Assembly: GCA_029884275.1 (NCBI GenBank)
Contig: JAOUIC010000031.1
Coordinates: forward strand, 1 to 9,567
Direction: 5' to 3'
Length of the DNA stretch: 9,567 nt
Source: Gemmatimonadota bacterium
GTDB lineage: Bacteria > Gemmatimonadota > Gemmatimonadetes > Gemmatimonadales > GWC2-71-9
In this document: positions 1-7,228 of the stretch, piece after piece
Numbering within the stretch: the first letter of the stretch is position 1
Layout of the letters: each line of letters starts with the position of its first letter
The notes under the pieces: generated by a model
What the model saw: the letters and a program-made list of their open reading frames with translations, nothing else
Database searches by the model: none
What the model was told of the DNA's origin: nothing
Program-made: the position numbers and the translations under genes

Positions 1-489
1 CTGGAGGAATTCGTTGTTGTGGCGCAGGTCCGCGCGGGTGCCGCCGACGGGGGTGCCGAAGATGTTTCCGCCGATGCCGGATCGGTGCTGCAGCAGCTGG
101 CGGATGGTGACCCTCCGCGCCACTTCGGCATTGGGATAGCCGGGCCAGGCGCGGACCAGCGGCGAGTCCAGCGCGATCTTCCCGTCGGCGGCGAGCTGGC
201 GGATCGCCGTGGCCGTGAACGCCTTGTTGATGGAGCCCAGATTGAAACGAGTGTCCGGCTCGTTCCGGCGTCTCGCGTCACGATCGGCAAAGCCGACCGC
301 GCGCTGGTACACCGGCTCGCCGTTCCGGCCCAGCATCACGACGCCCGAGAAGCGCCCGGCCCGGTCGAGGGAGTCCACCGCGGTGTCGATGCGCCGGAAC
401 AGGTCGGGCTCCGCGGGGACCGGCCCCTGGGCAGCCGTGGCCGTCGCGGAAGCGCCCAGGATGGCGCCAAGCAGCAGGATGTGACGCAT
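1..489 (-). CDS. Secreted serine hydrolase, beta-lactamase/PBP-like family (partial, N-terminal 163 aa)
   Basis: The minus-strand frame from the ATG at 489 stays open to the window edge, giving 163 residues of an N-terminal fragment. Residues 1-20 form a Sec signal peptide (MRH, hydrophobic core, Ala-rich cleavage site near ATA/AQG), so the enzyme acts in the periplasm or outside. The domain fits the class C beta-lactamase/PBP-like family (Pfam Beta-lactamase, PF00144): a segment FSGVVMLGRNGEPVY, then GSINKAFTA with the SxxK nucleophile S86 and K89, then LLQHRSGIGG, the counterpart of the usual LLTHTSGI. The second motif (YxN) and the KTG-like box lie beyond the edge. Family members include D-aminopeptidases, esterases and carboxypeptidases, so the substrate cannot be named. 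True beta-lactamase activity is unlikely from these motifs alone. A weak GGA at 497-499 lies 7 nt before the start. It is divergent from the lipoprotein gene at 732. Confidence 0.9.
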   Translation of the reverse strand, partial: MRHILLLGAILGASATATAAQGPVPAEPDLFRRIDTAVDSLDRAGRFSGVVMLGRNGEPVYQRAVGFADRDARRRNEPDTRFNLGSINKAFTATAIRQLAADGKIALDSPLVRAWPGYPNAEVARRVTIRQLLQHRSGIGGNIFGTPVGGTRADLRHNNEFLQ

Positions 490-674
490 GGCCGGATCCG
501 TCGAAAGGGTCTCGGGAAGGACGCTCAGGGGGTACGGAAAGTTGCGACCCCCGCACGGCCGCCACGCGCGCACGTCGCCATGGGTCTCGGCGCGACGATT
601 TGCCGCGAGGACCACGCCGAGCATACGTTACTCTCAGACCGGCTTCCACGAGGAGACCTGCTGGCCTGTGGTAC

Positions 675-703
675 TGGTCGGCGGCATCCCTGCGCCCTAA
701 GTT
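675..703 (+). promoter_or_regulatory. Putative promoter of the SH3 lipoprotein gene
   Basis: TGGTCG (675-680), a 17-bp spacer, then TAAGTT (698-703) followed by GGGCCC. The -10-like box ends 28 bp before the proposed GTG start at 732, which would leave a leader of about 20 nt. The same layout (T(G/T)G, N17, TAAGTT-like box, then a run ending in CCC) appears upstream of the cyclase and the TPR gene in this window. The rest of the 490-731 spacer shows no gene. A second candidate, TTGCCG at 600-605 with TACGTT at 624-629, is weaker. Confidence 0.42.
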
Positions 704-731
704 GGGCCCACATTCAGTTCTGGGGTTTGCG

Positions 732-1463
732 GTGCGACGTTACGCGGAAGCGGCAATACTGGGATTGCTGGCCGGGGCATGCGCCAAGCCGGCGCCTGCG
801 GTTGCTCCTGTGCCCTCCGTGGACACGGTCTATGTCACCGTGGTCGACACCGTTCGTCTCGAGGCGCCAAGGGACACGCTGCACGAGCGGCTCGCCGGAC
901 GGCTGCAGATGCAACTGCTGGAACGCGAGGCCGAGGTCGCCGACCTCAAGCAGAAGCTGGACGAGGCGATGCGCGAGGTCGTCCGCACCATGGCCCGGCT
1001 CCAGACCATAGCCACCCGGGCGGAGGCCGCCTCGGCCATGGCGGAGGCGGAATTGGCGTTCCAGGCGCTCAGGAACCGTCCCGGAGCCGGTGCCGTGATC
1101 CCCGAGGTCCGGCGACTGCTGCAGCAGAGCAGCGAGGAGTTCGGGCGGTCGAACTTTGCCGGCGCGATCTACCTCGCCAACCAGGGCAAGCGTGTGGCAA
1201 GCGGCGTCACCGCGCGGGCTCCCGGCGCGGCGGTCGCCGGAGAGACTCCGTTTGCGACTCAGGTCTCGCTGACCGCGACCGCGCGGGCCAATGTCCGGGA
1301 GGGCCCCGGAACGCAGTATGGCGTCCGCCGCACACTCGACCGCGGGGCCGTGGTGCAGGGGATCTCCCATGTCGGCGAGTGGGTTCGGATCGCGCTGCCG
1401 GACGGTGGCACCGGCTGGATGCTCGGCGCGCTTCTCGAGGGTGGGGCCCCTTCCGGTCAGTAA
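732..1463 (+). CDS. Lipoprotein with coiled coil and C-terminal bacterial SH3 domain
   Basis: A 243-residue protein if started at GTG 732. This start puts a short lipoprotein signal at the N terminus (RRY, hydrophobic stretch, LLAGAC with C17 as the lipidated residue). It also leaves the promoter-like box at 698 upstream; the frame is open from further upstream, but that extension lacks a signal. A GGGG at 722-725 may serve as Shine-Dalgarno. Residues about 50-115 are charged and heptad-rich (predicted coiled coil), followed by a region with VRRLLQQSSEEF and IYLANQGK that may be a helical pair. Residues about 178-238 match the bacterial SH3 domain (SH3_3 type): TATARANVREGPGTQYG, then a glycine-rich return ending in GTGWMLGALLEGG. 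Such domains usually bind peptidoglycan or cell-surface ligands. Likely an envelope-anchored accessory protein; the specific role is unknown. It ends 7 bp before the convergent cyclase gene, with no clear terminator hairpin between them. Confidence 0.85.
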   Translation: MRRYAEAAILGLLAGACAKPAPAVAPVPSVDTVYVTVVDTVRLEAPRDTLHERLAGRLQMQLLEREAEVADLKQKLDEAMREVVRTMARLQTIATRAEAASAMAEAELAFQALRNRPGAGAVIPEVRRLLQQSSEEFGRSNFAGAIYLANQGKRVASGVTARAPGAAVAGETPFATQVSLTATARANVREGPGTQYGVRRTLDRGAVVQGISHVGEWVRIALPDGGTGWMLGALLEGGAPSGQ

Positions 1464-1470
1464 CCCGCGG

Positions 1471-3117
1471 TCAGGCCGATTCGACCGCCTCCCCGCCTGA
1501 CACTTCGACCCGGTTTCGGCCGCCGGCCTTGGCCCGGTAGAGCGCCGCGTCGGCGCGCGCGATGACTTCCGCGGCCTCCCCGCCGTCCTTCGTCAGGGTC
1601 GCGATCCCGATGCTCACCGTGACCGGGGCGTCGCCGCCTTCCAGCAGCACCCCACCCGCCACCATGCTCCGGATGCGCTCGGCGACCTCCTCCGCGGCGC
1701 GCTGGTCCGTCTCCGGGAGCACCACGATGAACTCCTCGCCGCCGTAGCGCCCCGCGGCATCCACCCCTCGGACGGCGGCACGGATCAGGCCCGCGACCTT
1801 GACCAGCACCGCATCGCCGGCCTGATGGCCGAACCGGTCGTTGAGGCGCTTAAAGTGATCCACGTCCAGCATCAGGACGGACAGCGGCCGCTTGCTGCGG
1901 CGGGCGCGGTCCACCTCCTGGTCCAGCGCGGCCACCATGTGGCGGCGGTTGCGCAGGCCGGTCAGCCCGTCCGTGATCGAAAGTTCCTCCAGCTCCATGT
2001 TGCGGCGGCGAAGCTGCTCTTCCATGGTGGCGATCTGGCGCCGGTCCTCCCTCAACCGTTGGACCATGTCGTTGAAGACCTCGGTCAGCGAAGCCACCTC
2101 GTCCCGGCCCACGATGGGAAGCTCGACGTCCAGGTCGCCCCGGGCCACCCCGGTCGCGTCCCGTGTGAGGCTGTCGATGGGACGCACGACGCGCAGGCCG
2201 ATCACATACCCGACGCCGCCGAGCGCGAGCGCGAGCGCGAGGATCGCCAGTGACGCCACGTTGCGAAGCCGGTTGAGCTCCCGGTAGGCCGTGGCCTGGG
2301 GCACTTCCGCGACCGCAAACCAGGGGGAATTGGACATCTGCGCCACCGCGCCGAGCATGCGATTGCCCCGCCGGTCCACAAACTCGCTGGCACCACCTCC
2401 CGATTGGAGGAGCGAGCCGAGGGCGACCGAGTCGGGGCCGCCGCGGGTGGCGCGTTTCAGCTGGGTGACGCTGCCGTCGAGCTGCATCAGCAGCAGGCGC
2501 GATCCGCCGCCGGATCCGCCGGAGGGAGCGGTGGCAAACTCCGCCAGCGCGTCGGCGAGGTCCCCCAGCTGGAGTCGCACGGCGATGAAGCCGAGCACCC
2601 GGCCGTTCGCCGCCGCGACCGGGACGGCGAGCACGACGGTGGACCGCCCGGTCGAATCGAGCGCGACGGCGCCGAACGCCGCCTCGTATCCGCGCATCTG
2701 GGTGGCCATGCTTGGCTCGATGGTCATGGGCACGGCGCCGGCCGGCGTGACGGCGACGACCTTTCCGTCGGCGGAGTTCGCCTGCAACTGCAGGTAATCG
2801 CCGAAGCGTCCCCGGATGGCGCCCAGGTACTCCCGGATCTGCGTCCGGGAGGCGGCCGAACCGCGGCGGCTGCCCTCCAGGTTCTCGATGACTTCGTAGG
2901 AGCTGGCGAACACCCGGAGTTCGTGCAGGCGTTCCCGGAACCAGAGGTCGGTCTCGCGGGCCGCCTGCTGGGCGGAGGCCTCCAGGTTGGCTGCGATCCG
3001 TTCCCGGAGGGTCCGCTTGTTGCTGGCGTACGACACCCAGGCGGTGGCGAGCGCGGGGAGAATCGCGATTACCACGGCAAACGCCAGAAGCTTGGTGCGG
3101 ATCCGGTCGAGCCGCAT
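1471..3117 (-). CDS. Membrane diguanylate cyclase: Cache-like sensor, HAMP, GGDEF
   Basis: This enzyme would make cyclic di-GMP from two GTP in response to an extracytoplasmic signal. With the ATG at 3117 the protein has 548 residues. TM1 is at about 9-30, a periplasmic Cache-like sensor spans about 31-285 (with a Gly/Ser-rich loop at 199-206), TM2 is at 287-308, HAMP starts near VVRPID (311-315), a linking coiled coil covers about 350-380, and the GGDEF domain runs from DGLTGLRNRR (383) to about 540. The active-site loop is RYGGEEF (GGEEF 459-463), with metal-binding D418 and D420 in MLDVDHF. The inhibitory site RGVD (450-453) sits exactly five residues before GGEEF, so product feedback is expected. 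There is no EAL or HD-GYP domain. Start choice: ATG 3117 begins MRLDRIRTKLL, typical for this architecture, but has only a tight GGAAG before it. GTG 3159 (562 aa) is a real alternative, because the promoter-like box at 3186-3191 lies 27 bp upstream of it. A TTG at 3210 lies upstream of that box and is unlikely. Divergent from the PP2C gene. Confidence 0.93.
   Translation of the reverse strand: MRLDRIRTKLLAFAVVIAILPALATAWVSYASNKRTLRERIAANLEASAQQAARETDLWFRERLHELRVFASSYEVIENLEGSRRGSAASRTQIREYLGAIRGRFGDYLQLQANSADGKVVAVTPAGAVPMTIEPSMATQMRGYEAAFGAVALDSTGRSTVVLAVPVAAANGRVLGFIAVRLQLGDLADALAEFATAPSGGSGGGSRLLLMQLDGSVTQLKRATRGGPDSVALGSLLQSGGGASEFVDRRGNRMLGAVAQMSNSPWFAVAEVPQATAYRELNRLRNVASLAILALALALGGVGYVIGLRVVRPIDSLTRDATGVARGDLDVELPIVGRDEVASLTEVFNDMVQRLREDRRQIATMEEQLRRRNMELEELSITDGLTGLRNRRHMVAALDQEVDRARRSKRPLSVLMLDVDHFKRLNDRFGHQAGDAVLVKVAGLIRAAVRGVDAAGRYGGEEFIVVLPETDQRAAEEVAERIRSMVAGGVLLEGGDAPVTVSIGIATLTKDGGEAAEVIARADAALYRAKAGGRNRVEVSGGEAVESA
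2221..2241. repeat. Short tandem hexamer (GAGCGC) inside the TM2 coding region
   Basis: Three perfect GAGCGC units (2221-2238) plus GAG form a 6-bp tandem repeat. On the minus strand it encodes alternating Leu-Ala in the second membrane segment of the diguanylate cyclase (residues about 293-299). Gain or loss of one unit would keep the frame and change the helix by two residues. Confidence 0.75.
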
Positions 3118-3185
3118 CGCTTCCAGCAGGTCAGCCAGTCGGATGTCCTGGTCGGTCACGCCGAAATCCGAGAAAGGAGCGGGCC

Positions 3186-3214
3186 AAGTTACGGCATCCG
3201 GCACGCACAAGCCA
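3186..3214 (-). promoter_or_regulatory. Putative promoter of the diguanylate cyclase gene
   Basis: On the minus strand, TGGCTT (3214-3209), a 17-bp spacer, then TAACTT (3191-3186), followed by GGCCC. The spacer length and the box match the element upstream of the lipoprotein gene (TGGTCG-N17-TAAGTT). Transcription would begin near 3178, so starts at or upstream of 3210 are excluded, while GTG 3159 and ATG 3117 both remain possible. Confidence 0.42.
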
Positions 3215-3234
3215 GTCGCGCTCCCGCGCGAGGG

Positions 3235-3262
3235 TGGCGCGCAGCCATCGCCGCGGTATTCT
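3235..3262 (+). promoter_or_regulatory. Weak putative promoter of the PP2C phosphatase gene
   Basis: TGGCGC (3235-3240), a 16-bp spacer and TATTCT (3257-3262), followed by TTTCCCC. TATTCT matches four of six bases of the sigma-70 -10 consensus; the -35 is poor. It would give a leader of about 40 nt that contains the strong Shine-Dalgarno at 3295. It is the most AT-rich spot in the divergent spacer, which is the main support. Confidence 0.3.
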
Positions 3263-3294
3263 TTTCCCCGTGCCAGGCCGGCGCCACGACCAAC

Positions 3295-3299
3295 GGAGG
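3295..3299 (+). promoter_or_regulatory. Ribosome binding site fixing the PP2C start
   Basis: GGAGG with 9 nt to the ATG at 3309. It is the clearest Shine-Dalgarno in the window and argues against the in-frame ATG further upstream at 3234, which would add 25 residues of no family character. Confidence 0.8.
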
Positions 3300-3308
3300 C
3301 TCGCGATC

Positions 3309-4190
3309 ATGGACGTTCCCATCACCGACACCGCGCAGATCCCGATCGGGACCAAGCCGAGCGATGACGAGGTCGACATCTTCGGGATCACCCACCAGGG
3401 CCTGGTCCGCGGCCGCAACGAGGACCAGTTTCTGGTCGCGACGCTGCACAAGCGGCTTCAGGTGCACGGGACCAGTCTTCCCAGCACCGCCGACCTTCCG
3501 CTGGAGAGTGAACGGCTGGCCGCGGTGGTCATGGTCGCCGATGGCGTCGGCGGCGGCGCGGCGGGAGACGAAGCGAGCCGCACGGCGGTCCGGGCGGCGA
3601 CCAGGTTTCTCGCCCACTCGATCCAGTGCTACTACACCGCCAGCTCGATGGCCGAGGAGATGTTCCTCGAGGGGCTGAAGCAGGCGGTGGCGAGCGCGCA
3701 GGAGGCGGTGCTGGCCGCGCGTGCAGGAGACCCCCGCATGAGCGGGATGGCCACGACCCTGACCATCGGCATCGGGATCTGGCCCCGGGCTTACCTGGTC
3801 CACGTGGGCGACAGCCGCGCGTACCTGCTCCGCGGCGGGCGGCTCCGCCGGCTGACGCGCGACCAGACCATGGCGCAGGGCCTGGTCGAGGCCGGGGTGC
3901 TCACCCCCGAGAAGGCGGAGGATTCGCCCCTCAGTCACGTGCTGACCAGCGCGGTCGGGTCCGACCAGTTCAGCCCGATGATCTCCAGTTTCACGATGCG
4001 GCAGGGCGACATGTTCCTGCTGTGCACCGACGGCCTCACCAAGCACGTCACCGACGAGAAGATCCGGGAACGGCTGCTCACCTTCGACTCCTCCGAGCAG
4101 GTGTGCCGCACCCTGCTGGACGACGCTCTGGAGGGTGGCGGCAGCGACAACATCACGATCATCGCCGGACGGGCGCGAGGCCCGAAGTGA
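3309..4190 (+). CDS. PP2C-family Ser/Thr protein phosphatase
   Basis: A 293-residue cytoplasmic phosphatase of the metal-dependent PPM/PP2C family (PrpC/Stp-like), which removes phosphate from Ser/Thr residues and typically opposes Hanks-type kinases. All core motifs are present in order: RGRNEDQF with E38 and D39; VADGVGGG with metal ligand D78 and G79; SGMATTLT (145-152); VHVGDSRAY with D168; LLCTDGLT with metal ligand D241; and GGGSDNITII with D280 and N281. There is an insertion-like segment (about 42-72) between the first two motifs, and an N-terminal tail of about 24 residues precedes the catalytic fold. There is no membrane segment and no FHA or sensor domain, so it is a stand-alone soluble enzyme. 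The start is set by the GGAGG at 3295. It lies 37 bp upstream of the fucosidase gene in the same direction, so they may share a transcript. The kinase at 9081-9567 is a possible partner, but is not adjacent. Confidence 0.95.
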   Translation: MDVPITDTAQIPIGTKPSDDEVDIFGITHQGLVRGRNEDQFLVATLHKRLQVHGTSLPSTADLPLESERLAAVVMVADGVGGGAAGDEASRTAVRAATRFLAHSIQCYYTASSMAEEMFLEGLKQAVASAQEAVLAARAGDPRMSGMATTLTIGIGIWPRAYLVHVGDSRAYLLRGGRLRRLTRDQTMAQGLVEAGVLTPEKAEDSPLSHVLTSAVGSDQFSPMISSFTMRQGDMFLLCTDGLTKHVTDEKIRERLLTFDSSEQVCRTLLDDALEGGGSDNITIIAGRARGPK

Positions 4191-4227
4191 TCAGGCGGAG
4201 CATCGCCCCGGGCCGGCAGTCCTAGCG

Positions 4228-5568
4228 GTGGACCGCCGGGATTTCCTGCGGCAGAGCGGGGTGGGGCTCGGCGCCGCCGGGCTCCGCCTGCCGCGGCCAG
4301 CGCCGCGGCCGGTGCCGACGGCGGCACAGCTCGCCTGGCAGCGGAGCGAGCTGGCGCTCTTCCTGCACTTCGGGGTCAACACCTTCACCGGTCGCGAGTG
4401 GGGCGATGGCCGCGAAGACCCCGCCCTGTTCAACCCGGCCGCGTTCGACGCCCGGCAGTGGGCCCGGGTCGCGAAAGCCGCCGGGTTCAAGGCCCTGATC
4501 CTCACCGCCAAACACCACGACGGCTTCTGTCTCTGGCCGACCGACACGACCATGCACTCGGTCAGGCGGAGCCCCTGGCGGAGCGGGACCGGGGACGTGG
4601 TGCACGAGACCGCGATCAGCTGCCAGTTGGAGGGGCTGGGCTTCGGGGTATACCTCTCCCCCTGGGACCGGAACGCGCCCAGCTATGGCGACTGGCGACG
4701 CTACAACGACTTCTACCGGCAGCAGCTCACCGAGCTCCTCACCCGCTACGGTCCGCTGGCCGAGGTCTGGTTCGACGGCGCCACCGGCGAAGGGCCCGAC
4801 GGGAGGCGGCAGGAGTACGACTGGCCTGCAGTGCATGCGCTGGTCCGGCGGCTCCAGCCGCGGGCGCTGATGTTCTCCGACGCCGGCCCCGACATCCGCT
4901 GGGTCGGCAACGAGCGGGGTGTCGCGGGCGACCCCAACTGGTGCACCGTGAACCCCGACGCCGTGCCCTACCCAGGCGCGGTAGGTCCGGCCGTCGAGGC
5001 GATGCTGCAGCACGGCGACCCAGACGGCACGGTGTGGCGTCCCGCCGAGGCCGATGTCTCGATCAGGCCGGGCTGGTTCTGGCGGGCGGAAGAGGACGCC
5101 GGGGTAAAGAACCCGCGTGAACTGCTGGACCTCTACGCCAGTTCGGTCGGCCGCAACGCGAACCTCCTGCTCAACGTCCCCCCGACGCGCGACGGCCTGC
5201 TGGGCCCGGCGGACGTGAGGGCCCTGACCGGCTTCGGCGACTTGCGCCGCCGCTGGTTCGAGGAGGACCTCGCCGCCGGTATCGCGTGGCGCCGCGACTC
5301 GCCGACGCTGTTCACCGGCGATCTTCCCCGCGCCGTCCGCTGCGACACGATACTCCTTCGGGAGGAAATCGAGCGGGGACAGATGGTGAGCGCTCACCGG
5401 GTGGAGATGCTGGTGGACGGCGCCTGGACGACCGTGGCCGACAGCACGACCATCGGACGGAGCCGGCTGCACCGGGTCGAGCCGGTCACGGCGGCGGCGG
5501 TGCGGATCACGGTGGAAGCGCTCGGCCAGCCCTCGCTTCTGCCGGCGAGGATCTACCTGTCTCCCTGA
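4228..5568 (+). CDS. Tat-exported alpha-L-fucosidase, GH29
   Basis: A 446-residue exported glycosidase expected to remove alpha-linked L-fucose from glycans with retention. Start GTG 4228 gives a twin-arginine signal (DRRDFLRQSG, then a Gly/Ala/Leu stretch), which decides the start even though no good Shine-Dalgarno precedes it. GH29 hallmarks are LFLHFGVNTFTGREWGDG (44-61), TAKHHDGFCLWPT (93-105), and EVWFDGA with the predicted nucleophile D183. E229 in WVGNERG is a candidate acid/base because its spacing from the nucleophile resembles that reported for the bifidobacterial GH29-B enzyme; that assignment rests on recall, not alignment. The GREWGDG and GNERG motifs suggest the GH29-B type, active on alpha-1,3/1,4-fucosyl branches. 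The C-terminal part (about 365-446) looks like a beta-sandwich, ending VRITVEALGQPSLLPARIYL. It follows the phosphatase by 37 bp and precedes the TPR/CBM9/glycosidase operon, which suggests a shared role in glycan use. Confidence 0.92.
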   Translation: MDRRDFLRQSGVGLGAAGLRLPRPAPRPVPTAAQLAWQRSELALFLHFGVNTFTGREWGDGREDPALFNPAAFDARQWARVAKAAGFKALILTAKHHDGFCLWPTDTTMHSVRRSPWRSGTGDVVHETAISCQLEGLGFGVYLSPWDRNAPSYGDWRRYNDFYRQQLTELLTRYGPLAEVWFDGATGEGPDGRRQEYDWPAVHALVRRLQPRALMFSDAGPDIRWVGNERGVAGDPNWCTVNPDAVPYPGAVGPAVEAMLQHGDPDGTVWRPAEADVSIRPGWFWRAEEDAGVKNPRELLDLYASSVGRNANLLLNVPPTRDGLLGPADVRALTGFGDLRRRWFEEDLAAGIAWRRDSPTLFTGDLPRAVRCDTILLREEIERGQMVSAHRVEMLVDGAWTTVADSTTIGRSRLHRVEPVTAAAVRITVEALGQPSLLPARIYLSP

Positions 5569-5581
5569 GGGGCCCTCCGGT

Positions 5582-5610
5582 TTGTTCTTGCGCCCCGCAG
5601 GGTGCAGATT
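5582..5610 (+). promoter_or_regulatory. Putative promoter of the TPR/CBM9/glycosidase operon
   Basis: TTGTTC (5582-5587), a 17-bp spacer, then CAGATT (5605-5610), followed by GCGCCC. Spacing and flanking match the elements upstream of the lipoprotein and cyclase genes. The expected leader is about 60 nt, ending at the ATG 5681 with GGAG at 5668-5671. It implies the operon can be transcribed separately from the fucosidase. Confidence 0.4.
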
Positions 5611-5680
5611 GCGCCCGCCTTCGCGGACATCGAAGACACTATCCACCGGCCTCGGGCTGGTGCTTCGGGAGAGTGACCTG

Positions 5681-7228
5681 ATGCGCATCGCCGTTGCGTA
5701 CACCGTACTCGCGCTGTGCGGTGCGAGCGTCTCCACGGCCCAGACACTGGGCCGGGTGGACTTCCCCAACTCCGGAAACCCCGCCGCACAACCGGCCTTT
5801 CTGAAGGGCGTGCTGCTGCTGCACAGCTTCGAGTACGAGGACGCCGCCGTCGCCTTCCGTGAGGCACAGGCCGCCGATCCGGGTTTCGCCATGGCCTACT
5901 GGGGCGAGGCGCTGACCCACACCCATCCCCTGTGGAACCAGCAGAACCAGAAGGAGGCTCTGGCGGTGCTGGCGCGGCTGGCGCCGGACGCCGCGTCACG
6001 CCGTGCCCGGGCGGGCACGGAGCGTGAGCGGCTGTATCTCGACGCCATCGAGTCGCTCTACGGCGATGGCGCGAAGGCGAAACGGGACACGCTCTTCTCA
6101 GCGGCGCTGGAGCGGATCACACGGGCCCATCCCGACGATCAGGAGGCCCGGGCCTTCCACGCCCTCTGGCTGATGGGGTTGTCACAGGGGAACCGCAACG
6201 TCCCTGCCTACATGCGGGCCGGCGCCATCGCGGACGAGATCTACCGCAGGAACCCGGAGCATCCCGGTGCGCTGCATTACATCATCCACGCCTTCGATGA
6301 CCCGGTGCATGCGCCGCTGGGCCTCCGGGCCGCGCGGGAATACTCGGTCATCGCCGCGGGGGCGGACCATGCCCAACACATGACGACGCACATCTTCCTC
6401 GCGCTCGGCATGTGGGACGAGACCGTGGCACAGAATGCCGTGGCGGCGGGGCCCGACAGCGCCGGGTGGCGGCCCGGGCACTACACCGCCTGGCTGGGCT
6501 ACGGCCTGCTGCAGCAGGGGAAGTACCGTGACGCGCGCCGCCACCTCGAGCGGGTGCGTGGCAACCTCCCGACGCCGGCGCGCCTCGGACCGCAGGCCTA
6601 CATGCTGGGCATGCGGGCCCACTACCTGGCGGGCACAGAGGCGTGGGATGATGGGGTCGCCGACTGGGCGCTGGACACCACCATCTCACCGGTGGGCCCG
6701 AAGGCGATGGACGCCTACGCCGTTGGTGTCGCCCACCTCCGCCGCGGGCGGCAGGCCGATGCCAATGCGTCACTCGCCCGGCTCGAGCGGTATGCCGCTC
6801 GCGCCGAGGGTGACAACGCCTATGGTGCCTCGCCGGCCCTGGCCGCCATCCTGCTGCTGCATTTCAAGGCCGAGTTGGCCCTTGCGGCGCGAACGCCGGA
6901 GGAAGCGCTGCGCCTCCTCAGCCAGGCGGCGGGCTGGGCCGACACACTCCCCGCCGAGTTCGGGCCGCCCGACATCGTGAAGCCGGCGCACGAGCGGAGG
7001 GGAGAGATCCTGCTCGAACTCGGGCGGGCCGCCGAGGCGCAGCGGGAGTTCACGCACGCGCTCGCGCTGGCGCCGGGGCGGTCGCGCTCGCTCTGGGGAC
7101 TGGGCCAGGCCGCGCTCAAGGCGGGCGACTCCGCCGCCGCAGAGCGGGCATTCGCGCAGCTCCGCGAGAACTGGAAACAGGGTGACAGCGCGCTGCCGGC
7201 GATTCCCGAGGTGCACGGGGCGAGATGA
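5681..7228 (+). CDS. Exported TPR-repeat protein with a histidine cluster
   Basis: A 515-residue protein. Start ATG 5681 has GGAG at 5668-5671 and yields a Sec signal peptide (1-20, cleavage after VSTA), so it works outside the cytoplasm. The body is helical with TPR-like repeats: AFREAQAADPGFAMAYWGEAL (about 58-78), and C-terminal repeats at about 410-490 (ILLELGRAAEAQREFTHALA, LWGLGQAALKAGDSAAAERA). The central part has HPGALHYIIHAFDDP (184-198) and HAQHMTTHIF (220-229). These match a widespread family annotated only as tetratricopeptide repeat protein, in which these histidines recur; H184, H189, H193, H220, H223 and H227 could form a metal or active site, but this is inference. Biochemical function is unknown; protein-protein scaffolding is the default reading. 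It overlaps the next gene at ATGA (7225-7228), so translation is probably coupled. Confidence 0.88.
   Translation: MRIAVAYTVLALCGASVSTAQTLGRVDFPNSGNPAAQPAFLKGVLLLHSFEYEDAAVAFREAQAADPGFAMAYWGEALTHTHPLWNQQNQKEALAVLARLAPDAASRRARAGTERERLYLDAIESLYGDGAKAKRDTLFSAALERITRAHPDDQEARAFHALWLMGLSQGNRNVPAYMRAGAIADEIYRRNPEHPGALHYIIHAFDDPVHAPLGLRAAREYSVIAAGADHAQHMTTHIFLALGMWDETVAQNAVAAGPDSAGWRPGHYTAWLGYGLLQQGKYRDARRHLERVRGNLPTPARLGPQAYMLGMRAHYLAGTEAWDDGVADWALDTTISPVGPKAMDAYAVGVAHLRRGRQADANASLARLERYAARAEGDNAYGASPALAAILLLHFKAELALAARTPEEALRLLSQAAGWADTLPAEFGPPDIVKPAHERRGEILLELGRAAEAQREFTHALALAPGRSRSLWGLGQAALKAGDSAAAERAFAQLRENWKQGDSALPAIPEVHGAR

Noticed and set aside
624..629. Alternative promoter TTGCCG-N18-TACGTT in the left divergent spacer
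   Set aside because: Weak match and more than 100 bp from the lipoprotein start; the 675-703 element fits better.
278..649. Minus-strand open frame of 123 codons near the serine hydrolase start
   Set aside because: It is out of frame with the SxxK-containing hydrolase and gives a low-complexity Arg/Gly/Pro product.
600..731. Upstream extension of the lipoprotein frame
   Set aside because: The extra 44 residues have no domain and would bury the lipoprotein signal; the promoter-like box at 698-703 lies inside this stretch.
2404..3678. Open frame (424 codons) on the plus strand across the cyclase and into the PP2C gene
   Set aside because: It is antisense to the cyclase sensor and out of frame with the phosphatase; composition is that of a shadow frame.
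5567..5577. Possible terminator hairpin (GAGG-GGC-CCTC) after the fucosidase, followed by a T-rich bit
   Set aside because: The stem is only four base pairs with a three-base loop, and the T-rich bit starts three bases later and overlaps the proposed -35 of the next operon; too weak to call.
4222..5892. Long open frame (556 codons) antisense to the fucosidase
   Set aside because: It mirrors a gene with clear GH29 motifs, its product is rich in Arg/Pro/Gly/Val without any family signature, and such frames are expected at high GC.
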